Assembly: GCA_963662175.1 (NCBI GenBank)
Contig: OY759227.1
Location: 8,030,501 to 8,094,500 of the forward strand
Length of the DNA: 64,000 nucleotides
Direction: 5' to 3'
DNA from: Aradus depressus
Taxonomy: Eukaryota > Arthropoda > Insecta > Hemiptera > Aradidae
Shown here: piece after piece, positions 56,961-64,000 of the stretch
Position numbering within the stretch: the first letter of the stretch is position 1
Layout of the letters: the number at the start of each line of letters is the position of its first letter
Position numbers and translations under genes: made by a program
Notes under the pieces: model-generated
Told to the model about the DNA's origin: nothing
The model's database searches: none
The model's input: the letters and a program-made list of their open reading frames with translations, nothing else

Positions 56961-58498
56961 TGCAATTGGCTTGGGTGCGGGTTCGAAGCTCCGTCTCACC
57001 TGGCAACCAAATGCTGCAAAAATTTCCCTCAATGTCACAGGGTCATGCCCGGGTTTACAAAGAGTGGAAAGAGATATTATAATCCAAAGGGTTTTCGTGG
57101 GCCCACCAAGATTTCGGATCGTGGACAACACAATGTTTCAAACCGCTTGTGGTATTAATTTGGTTGTATTCTTATAGGATGATCAGCCTGAACAAAGTTT
57201 ACACTTTATTAAAACTGCCCTTCCATCAACCAATTGAAGAAAAATCAAGAATGTAAATGATAACTCACGACTTTAAATGAAATGTATATTATAAATTGAA
57301 ACAAAAAAAATATATAACAAAAAAAACATCATATAAATATATATAATGAGATTTGCGTGAGGCGCTGAACAAAAACTTTAGAATTATCAAAGTATTTTAT
57401 TAAATTAAGGGTTAAATTCCCCGACTCTTACACTAGAAGAGTAATGTAAGCCTAAATTCTGTAGTGAGCGATCTCATTGAAATGTACACATGTAGGTACT
57501 TTACCAAAAGAAAATGATAATATAACATAAGATAATGACCACATAGACAACTTTAGGAATTTAACAAACAATAGAAGATATATATCTACAGGCAAATGCA
57601 AAAAAATTGAATCACTAAGATTATGAAATAAAAACAAATTCGACAAAACTCTCTTGGTGACTAACAGAAGAATTGTTCAACTTCACCCAAATCCGTGGAA
57701 AAATGTCCAGTCGATTCCGCCAGAAAGATCGAGGACATTTCAGGGTTGAATGATGGCTTCAACTGCTCCTTTAGAGTTGGGATATTTACATCATGGTAGA
57801 GATGGACTGGAATTCATAAAACACAGATTCAGGAAAATGGATGTTCAAAAGATGAATTTGGTGAGATGAATATGGAAGTCTTTTACCGGAGAAATAGCTG
57901 AAGGTTCATAATGCAAATGGTGGATGATTGAATGTCAATTAGATTAAGAATATGAACTGCATAGGTGGTCCGCAGATCCAGCTTGCGTTCATAAGAAGGG
58001 AGGACACTTGTGTGGACAAAACTTTTTGAGTAATTGTAAGTCTTGAAGAGAAGCCCACTCCAACACGCTATCTCTTCAGGACCTGACAAGCAACTGACGA
58101 TCTGACCCTGTCCATCTGGAACGTTCTAGAATGTTCGAAAACAAATGAAGTTAGCGGATGATAATGGAGGTGCATTTCCGCTGCCAGTGTTGTATATTTT
58201 GAAGGAATATTCTTCTGGAGTACTGTATATGTCTCTTTTCTATTTTTTTTATTATCCACAATTAATTTTGAGTGATAGAAATTCATCTCAGGTGGAATTG
58301 AGCATACAAAAATAAAAGGTAACATTCTTGAATTATATACGGGGGACGAAATGTCTGAGAAACAAGGCAGATTTCATCCGGGTTATCCTTGTTATTATTG
58401 TCTATTTATATTTTTCGCACAAACACTAATTCACAAGGTTCTTGAAACTGTAAAAAAAATAATTGGAAATGAGAATGTCAACTTTTGATATCTCTACA
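56961..58498 (-). repeat. 5' LTR of the 9.7-kb Gypsy element
   Basis: It is a direct repeat of 48805-50657 with a deletion of about 300 bp near 58452. Confidence 0.9.
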
Positions 58499-59142
58499 AT
58501 TATGTGTATATTAAAAATTTTGAAAAACTAGTACGTTCACAAATTTCAAAACATACTGGACGAATTATCATCTGTAAAAGATGCTTCACAAACTATGACA
58601 ATCAACACGGAAAGTCGGCAGAGGAAAAGTTGCGGGAGCATAAAATTTACTGTAATACTAATAATCCCGTTAAAATCGAACTAGCTCCTGACCCAATTTT
58701 AGAGTTTAAAAATGTTGAACGGCAGCTTCGTCTACCCTTTGTTATTTATGCTGATTTTGAAACCATGTTGACTCCCCTCTCTGAAGATACATCGAAGGCG
58801 ACTGTTCCTTATCAAAGTCATGTACTCATGTCTTTTTGTGTGCACGTAGTATCTGAGTTAAAGAATATTCCCCCTTACATTTATCGCGGCCCCGATTCTG
58901 GTGCCCACTTTATTAAATATATTGATGACTTAGCTCTCAAAATTTCGAAAATTTATAAAAATATCCCTATTATAATAACAAATGAGGAGGAGGTAGAATG
59001 GCAAAAAACATCAAATTGCTACCTTTGTGAAGGGAGTTTCTCTGAGATTAATCCTAAAGTTAGGGATCACGACCACTTGACCGGAAAACATAGAGGAGCA
59101 GCTTGTAATAGTTGTAATCTGCGGTGTAAAACTCCATCATAT

Positions 59143-59515
59143 ATACGAGGGGAGCGAGTGATAAATAGCACAGATTTACCTTAAAGATTACCCTCTGCGG
59201 CTGCATTAATATACGAAGAGAATAAAAATATTTGAATTGGAATCGGTTGGCGACACATAAATATTAAACTACACACATTTTACTTAGAAAAGTGAAATAT
59301 TATATTTTTCATTATAAATCAACATTTAAACATCATATATAAAAACATATAAAATAAGTTGCGAGTATCGTTGGTAACAATTAATAACTATCATTAAACG
59401 TCTTTTACTGCGAATTGAAACTATTATTTATGCAATTTAGATAAAATTATTATTTAAAAATATTATTTTGAGGCATATTTAAAATTTGGCAGGGTTAAAG
59501 GTGAAAATTAGATGG
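59143..59515 (-). mobile_element. Inverted relic of the 11.6-kb element's LTR
   Basis: Read on the minus strand, blocks such as TACTCGCAACTT, AATGCAGCCGCAGA(G/A)GGTAA and TTTAAATATGCCT appear in the same order as in 18130-18490. The relic is diverged and lacks both LTR ends. It abuts the broken end of the polymerase N-terminal part. Confidence 0.7.
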
Positions 59516-59787
59516 TACTCATCAAAACATGCTTTTTGCAGTCATCCTGTCCTCTCGGGATTCCAAAATAGTACATCTACGTCCATGTGGTTTTTTCATC
59601 CAGTTTTATTGCCGACATCGGTCATTCCAGACCCAATTCCAGTACTCCTTCGATACAACGAGACATTGTTGCATCAAATCTCATCCACCAGATATGCTTA
59701 ACTACTGTAACATTAGATACAAAAAATGAATATGCTATATAGGAATAGACAGGGGATCCACCCGGAGATGAGAAGTCGGACCCAAAG

Positions 59788-59937
59788 ATTTGCATAATCA
59801 CTTGGAGGCTAATTTGCATACCAATCCTTTGCCGTGTGCTCTTTTGCATAACTTTTTCTTTCCCCCTTCTTGAAAGTGAGATCTTTTTTGAATGTGTTGA
59901 TTTTTCAAAATTCGATGCTTTTTCCGAGAATATAAAA
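59788..59937 (+). promoter_or_regulatory. Octamer cluster and TATA box
   Basis: ATTTGCAT occurs at 59788-59795 and 59812-59819, and TTTTGCAT at 59842-59849. A TATA sequence (AATATAAAAAA) follows at about 59929, some 48 bp before the start codon at 59978. ATTTGCAT is the reverse complement of the known POU-factor octamer ATGCAAAT. Function is inferred. Confidence 0.5.
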
Positions 59938-59977
59938 AAAAGTAATTCTAACGGGTCCCCTCATTATCTAGCCTAAC

Positions 59978-60404
59978 ATGGACCCAGAAACTACAAATGA
60001 AAGCGATTTGAACGCTCTTGTTCAAAAATTGAATGTTTCAAGACCGGAATTCATTCCATTAAATGAATTATTAACACACGAAAAGTACCCCATGCTTGCA
60101 ATGAAAAGAATAAATACGATTTACGGACCCAGTTTCATCGCGACCTTTATTGAAGACAATCTTGACGATCCATCCGACAGCTTGAAAAGCATATTTTTGC
60201 CGAAGCGCTATACCGAAATGTTTACCGATGGCGAATTACTTCAAGCCTCAGGTAATTAAAAAAAAAAATTATAATTATTTAAAAAGTCACTTTTTTTAGA
60301 AAAAACTACTAAATTTTTTTTTTTTTTTTTTTTCAGGAAAACTGAAACTATCCTACAAAGGTCGAAGAAACAATAAGGAGCATTTTTTTGAACTCTCAGT
60401 GTAA
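59978..60404 (+). CDS. Small Polinton-associated protein, two exons
   Basis: Exon 1 (59978-60251) starts MDPETTNESDLNAL. The intron begins GTAATT at 60252 and ends TTTTTTTTTCAG at 60336. Exon 2 (60337-60404) encodes GKLKLSYKGRRNNKEHF and ends at TAA. The product of 113 residues contains MLAMKRINTIYG and FLPKRYTEMFTDGEL and resembles the next gene along its length, including the intron position. I recall related proteins near mobile elements in invertebrate genomes, where a small single-stranded-DNA-binding-like fold has been suggested. I cannot confirm a function from sequence. There is no frame break. Confidence 0.75.
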
Positions 60405-60553
60405 TCTAATGTATTTTTGAAAAATATAAAATTTGTAATCAAGTGTTGTCTTCATTATTTACATAACCAAAAATGATGAAATCTTAGCCCTGAATTTGTG
60501 TCATACTACTTTCTAAAAAAAAACTTGTATGAATTTGAAATGTCAAATCCGAG

Positions 60554-60590
60554 TATAAAAACCCTCTGAAATCCCGAATTGATATCAGTC
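60554..60590 (+). promoter_or_regulatory. TATA box and arthropod-type initiator
   Basis: GAGTATAAAAACCC (TATA at 60554) is followed 31-33 bp later by ATATCAGTCTTT (60582-60593), matching the TCAGT initiator class of arthropods. The start codon of the spliced gene is at 60620. Confidence 0.65.
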
Positions 60591-60619
60591 TTTCGTCTGA
60601 GATCATCAAACCTTCAATT

Positions 60620-61153
60620 ATGAACACTTCTACTTCATCCGTCTCCAAGGTATATTCTAAAATTCTCTTAGAAATGTTTATACTCTAAAAAAATTAGATA
60701 ATAATTTCATGATGGCACAAATTTTTCAATATCTTGTAGATTTCATCTCTTGTAAGAAAACAAAACACCAAAATGCGTGGTGATTTCGTATCTATGGCCG
60801 AATTAGCAGTAGGGGAAAAATATGAAGTTCTTACCATGAAAAAAATTGAGACAAGTTATGGTCTTAGTATAATGGCAACGGTGATTGAAGATGAGGACCG
60901 TAACGCACAAAGATGGAATGATAGTCAGAAAACGGTTTTTTTACCAAAAAGATATACTAAAATGTTTACCGATGATGATTTGAAAGATACAGAAGGTAAT
61001 AAAAAAAAGCTTAAGCAGTAAATTTTGACTTAGATAATTTTTTAAAATTATTTAGTATCTCCTTTATTATTTTTATTTTTTGTAGGCAAGCTAAATATGG
61101 TTTATAAAGGTCGTGGATCAAGACAGGAGTATCTTTTAGAGTTTACAATGTAA
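60620..61153 (+). CDS. Small Polinton-associated protein, three exons (paralogue)
   Basis: Exon 1 (60620-60649) encodes MNTSTSSVSK. The intron runs from GTATAT to CTTGTAG. Exon 2 (60740-60995) contains LTMKKIETSYGLS and FLPKRYTKMFTDDDL. The second intron runs from GTAATA to TTTGTAG. Exon 3 (61086-61153) encodes GKLNMVYKGRGSRQEYLLEF and has the same 68-bp length as the last exon of the neighbour. The predicted protein has 117 residues. The last intron lies at the same codon and phase as in the gene at 59978, so the pair arose by duplication. AATAAAA at about 61227 is a candidate polyadenylation signal. Confidence 0.75.
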
Positions 61154-61343
61154 TTCAAAGTATTCAGTGTAATACAAAGTATTAAATGTAATACAAAGTA
61201 TTCAATGTACTACCGATATTTTGAAATAATAAAAATCTGATTAAAAACATATTGATATTGATTTATAAGCACCCTAAGAGAAGGGAAAAAAAATAAATAA
61301 AAATAAAATAATTTGAAAATATTTTATTTTTTTATATACACAC

Positions 61344-62284
61344 TTATTGAGATAAATTAACCCAACTTTTTTCTGTCAATCCGAACCACTTCACATATAT
61401 ACGATTCCCTTTTCGTCGAAGAACTTTTTCAATGAGATAAACACCAGGATCCTTTACAATCTGTAATTCTTCTTTATAAAATGCGCCAAATATGTCTTGA
61501 TTATTTGCATCTTGTAAAAGGTATGTGATGGGGTTTGTATATTGCACCTTGACAACTTTGAAGATCTCAGGTGAGAATTGAGCAAGATACCCTTTGGCAA
61601 ATGCATTGCGTAATTTTGATATGCGGACATAATCCCCCTCCTTGAATTTAGGTTTGGTAGTGGTAGCGGGGGCTGAATAAACAGTGGCAATTAGCTCATT
61701 TTGAAGCTTCTTATTAGCGACAACCTCAGACGGAGTCGCTTGTATTGTGCGGTGCTTTGTATTATTATATCTTGAAAGCAGAGCAGGTAGCAAGTCGACA
61801 TATTTATGATTTCCATTCAAGGTGAACATTTTCCACATATGTCCTTTTAATGTTCTATTAAATCGTTCAGCAATCGAAGCCTTCTTTCCAGAGTATGTAG
61901 AATAGTGCTGAATATTTTTTTTTTTCATAAGAGTCTGGAAGTTAGTATTGTAGAATTCACGTCCTTCATCTTAAGCAATAATTGAGGTATACGTTTACTC
62001 TCCAGAAATATAGTCTCTAGCGCTTTTGTAACTTCTGGTCCTGTCTTTCGCTTCAATGGTATTGCCCAGGCATATTTCGAGAAGCCATCGTTTACAGTCA
62101 ATAAATATTTAAAGCCTTTATTGATTCGCCAATAGGGCACCATCTCGACTAAATCTGCCTCCCACAAATCGTCCACTCCTTTTAAAAGCACTTTACGTCG
62201 AGGGTAATTAACACGAGCTGGTTTATGGAGTTCTCTAACGACAACTTCTCTTGGTGTGTAAGGTTTTGAAAGTATATTCCCCAT
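61344..62284 (-). pseudogene. int: Polinton integrase, one frameshift
   Basis: The frame starts at 62284 (MGNILSKPYTPREVV) and has the core strand DLWEADLVEMVPYWR (first Asp) and YLLTVNDGFSKYAWAIPL. A shift near 61975 separates this from the second part, which carries a DEGREFYN (second Asp), HYSTYSGKKASIAERFNRTL (Glu) and a C-terminal chromodomain-like end (YLIEKVLRRKGNRIYVKWFG). The retrovirus-like integrase inserts Polinton DNA. All three catalytic residues are seen, so one frame change is the visible defect. A run of 11 A at the start of the second part marks a slippery site. Confidence 0.9.
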
Positions 62285-62328
62285 GACAAACTATCAGACT
62301 AATACTAAATCAATTGTCTCACTCTAAT

Positions 62329-62868
62329 TTAAGCATCATTGTTTTGCTTTTTTAGCATATATTTTGACAGTTCTCGTTGAAGATGCTGAAGAGTTACGTA
62401 TCCAGAATTATCAATTTTCTTGACCAAGGAAGCCAATTCTCTTTGAAGATAATTCAGTGTGACTACATCATTAGAATCTATGGGAGGGCTGACATTTACT
62501 AGTATTTTCTTACTCCCATTGATATACGCTCCAGGCCAATTTTTGAGATCAGTGTAGAACCTTGCTGCATCAGATGGGTCCGATGGATCCTCTACATGTA
62601 TTAGCCTTTTAGCATTAAAGTCAATTTTGCTCCCTGGCTGAGAAAAACATGAAATTCGAGAATCGTCATAATTTCTGGAAGCAGCATCTGATCCATCCAT
62701 TCCTTCTCCTAAATTGATTATTCGCCTATGGTTGACATCGTGAACTCCTCCAGCTTCAACCTGTCTGAATCGGTCCTCTCCACTTAAAGCTTGAACTGTA
62801 TTGTATAATTTTTGCTGATTGCGGTAATACCGCTTACCAACATGCCGTCCGAACTTGTCAATGGTCAT
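62329..62868 (-). CDS. Polinton protein with tail-fibre-like repeats
   Basis: The 179-residue ORF opens MTIDKFGRHVGKRYYRNQQ. It contains two similar units, RIINLGEGMDGSDAASRNY and RLIHVEDPSDPSDAARFY, and a weaker third around VSPPIDSNDVVTLNYLQ. Such I-N-L...DA(A/V)...Y units are typical of phage tail-fibre and base proteins. The C-terminus has two LQRELxxxVKK-type helices, possibly a trimer-forming coiled coil. The ORF is intact and lies 44 bp from the integrase in the same direction. A virion-surface role is inferred. Confidence 0.65.
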   Translation of the reverse strand: MTIDKFGRHVGKRYYRNQQKLYNTVQALSGEDRFRQVEAGGVHDVNHRRIINLGEGMDGSDAASRNYDDSRISCFSQPGSKIDFNAKRLIHVEDPSDPSDAARFYTDLKNWPGAYINGSKKILVNVSPPIDSNDVVTLNYLQRELASLVKKIDNSGYVTLQHLQRELSKYMLKKQNNDA

Positions 62869-62999
62869 TTTAGAACTGAAACCTCCTCAGGTGAAATAGA
62901 CTCTAAACACACCAATTTTATACTTCTACAAGATTTTTTTGAACGGGTATTATATTGTCTAGTAATAGGTGTAAATAATTTTGCAATTATATTTTTATA

Positions 63000-63759
63000 C
63001 TAGAAACTTTTTTTACCACTCAAACTTTTAGCTTCACTGAAATGTCTTTTATGAGCAATTGTAACCGTCAGTAGTTCCTTATATATGGCTAAATTCTCAT
63101 TTTTGTATGACATAGGTTCTTTTAAAAACAAAAGTTCAGTCCTGGTGTACCATCATAAAATTTGTCTTTAATTTCTAAATCATTGTGATCCACCCGGACG
63201 CTAGCGTCACCTAACGTTAACCCACCGCTGGGTAGAAAGCGAAGTCCATAGCGAGTGTCAAAGTCCTTTGTATCTCCACTAAGAAACTTTCTAATATATG
63301 GACGCAAAAATGAACCAATATTGGATGATTCAATCATTCTTTCTACTGCATCTCTGCCTAGCGCAGTCTGAGATAAAAGTTGTGCTTCTTCTACAGGCGT
63401 AATAGGTGGTGATGTACTTTCAAAGACTTCTTCTTCAAAAGGGACTTCTTCCCTCCTAGGTGTAGTGAATGAAGGAGTATAGAGTTGAGTTTTTGGTTTT
63501 CCACTGATTGGTGTGATGATTTTTTCTTCTTACGGATATATTTCAGTTTTATCTATTTTTGGGAATGGTCGAGTCTCGATTATCGACTTGGTAGATGCTT
63601 GTTCCAGAGTTTCCGTTATTTGTAGCAGTGGTTTTGTAACTGGTTCGAATGTTTTCTCTAATAATTCATGAGTCTCTAAAGCCCCCTTCTTGAAAGATTT
63701 GAACTTTTTTCTCAAACTTTAGAGGTCTTGATAATATCTCGTACTACTGAACGTTTCAT
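63000..63759 (-). pseudogene. Conserved Polinton structural-type protein, three breaks
   Basis: The gene probably starts at 63759 (MKRSVVRDIIKTSK), shifts frame near 63717 into LRKKFKSFKKGALETHEL, and has an in-frame TAA at about 63530. It continues in the same frame with TPSFTTPRREEVPFEEE, RPYIRKFLSGDTKDFDTRYG and KFYDGTPGL. Another one-base shift near 63142 leads to ELLFLKEPMSYKNENL and a stop at 63000. The GTPGL..ELL ending is, as I recall, shared by a protein found in many invertebrate Polintons. The exact function is unknown; a capsid-associated role is plausible. Confidence 0.6.
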
Positions 63760-63784
63760 TTTAAACTGAGCTGCTGCAGTACAC

Positions 63785-64000
63785 TTACATCAATATAAAG
63801 GTGTCAAAGCCCTGTCGGTACTTCCCCTTGTCTGCCTCTCGAGTTTTATCAAGAACAAAAAACCCATATGGGTCACTGTCCCAACATAGTGCACACATCT
63901 TTTGAAACATATCAAATGTAACATCTGTCGGACTAACGTGATCCTGATAAATATGTTTTAAATTTAACAAATTTTGTCTGAAAAGTTTTTTGAAATTTGC
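63785..64000 (-). CDS. Polinton packaging ATPase, C-terminal fragment (runs off the window)
   Basis: The minus-strand frame is open from the window edge to the stop at 63785 and includes LFRQNLLNLKHIYQDHV, MCALCWDSDPYGFFVLD and KYRQGFDTFIL. This matches the C-terminal part of FtsK/HerA-type ATPases of Polintons, as far as I can judge. The Walker motifs lie outside the window. No break is visible. Confidence 0.6.
   Translation of the reverse strand, partial: ANFKKLFRQNLLNLKHIYQDHVSPTDVTFDMFQKMCALCWDSDPYGFFVLDKTREADKGKYRQGFDTFILM

Larger units (their letters stand above)
48805..58498 (-). mobile_element. 9.7-kb Gypsy retrotransposon with LTRs of 1.5-1.85 kb
   Basis: Direct repeats at 48805-50657 (3' LTR) and 56961-58498 (5' LTR) have TG...CA ends: TGTAGAGATATC at the start and CCAATTGCA at the end, on the minus strand. 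A G-rich purine tract (AACGGGGGGAATAA, 50658-50671) precedes the 3' LTR, and TTTTTGGCAGGCCCTTGTGG follows the 5' LTR. ATT lies directly outside both ends. The 5' LTR lacks about 300 bp present in the 3' LTR (about 50310-50610). The internal region carries gag, protease, reverse transcriptase, RNase H and integrase in Gypsy order. Confidence 0.9.
47889..59142 (+). pseudogene. polB: Polinton DNA polymerase B, N-terminal part, interrupted by a Gypsy element
   Basis: Segment one (47889-48804) starts MDKCNYCGDEK and has two C2HC-type fingers (FVCKHCHSSFTKSCSLKRH and YKCKHCGHEFSNGYNGRRH). It shifts frame near 48378 and 48697 and reaches SRHHDLLLL. The Gypsy element 48805-58498 is inserted there. 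Segment two (58499-59142) begins at once in the correct frame, with the exonuclease motif IYADFETML and a zinc/HNH-like part (CYLCEGSF, VRDHDHLTGKHRGAACNSC). It breaks off after RCKTPSY at an LTR relic. The rest of the polymerase is at 38916-40746 on the other strand; a short linking segment is missing. Confidence 0.85.

Noticed and set aside
1..64000. CRISPR arrays, bacterial operons, rRNA or tRNA genes, toxin genes.
   Set aside because: No regularly spaced repeats with unique spacers, no Shine-Dalgarno-linked gene clusters and no tRNA or rRNA signatures were seen on either strand.

Overview
The window is strongly A+T-rich eukaryotic DNA with many homopolymer, poly-G and (AT)n tracts. It consists almost entirely of nested mobile elements. 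The element classes present (BEL/Pao, Gypsy, a Penelope-like element, Polinton/Maverick, an Academ-like DNA transposon and a tRNA-derived SINE), together with TATA plus TCAGT-type initiator promoters, suggest an invertebrate animal, most likely an arthropod and probably an insect. I see no host single-copy gene, no tRNA or rRNA gene, no CRISPR array and no bacterial-style operon.

Left part (1-17.4 kb). Dispersed LTR-derived repeats (A at 1046-1782 and 15558-16205; E at 3631-4078, about 13365-14010 and 14998-15447) surround two gag-only LTR elements. One is a broken gag at 5400-6451. The other is a complete 5.2-kb minus-strand element at 7597-12825 with LTRs of about 800 bp and a GCGG target duplication, which landed in a 58-60-bp tandem repeat.

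Middle part (16.9-37.6 kb). This is a Russian-doll locus. One minus-strand gag gene has its N-terminal part at 36478-37578 and its C-terminal part at 16908-17399. The intervening 19 kb contains a small self-complementary element (17400-17484), an 11.6-kb LTR retrotransposon (17485-29092) that itself carries a BEL/Pao element (21522-26680), and an Academ-like DNA transposon with inverted repeats of about 490 bp (29126-36477) that itself carries a second gag-only LTR element (29998-34108, GCAT target duplication).

Right part (37.6-64 kb). A SINE with a perfect 14-bp target duplication comes first. A Polinton DNA polymerase B gene is in two pieces on opposite strands: the C-terminal part at 38916-40746 (-) and the N-terminal part at 47889-59142 (+). 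The N-terminal part is split by a 9.7-kb Gypsy element (48805-58498). A Penelope-like element (about 40770-46090) is split by a small Gypsy element (41137-45356, 134-bp LTRs, CATC target duplication). The end of the window holds further Polinton genes: two paralogous spliced small genes, the integrase, a tail-fibre-like protein, a conserved structural-type protein and the edge of the packaging ATPase. Most large ORFs carry stops, frameshifts or deletions. The two spliced small genes, the tail-fibre-like ORF and the ATPase fragment look intact.
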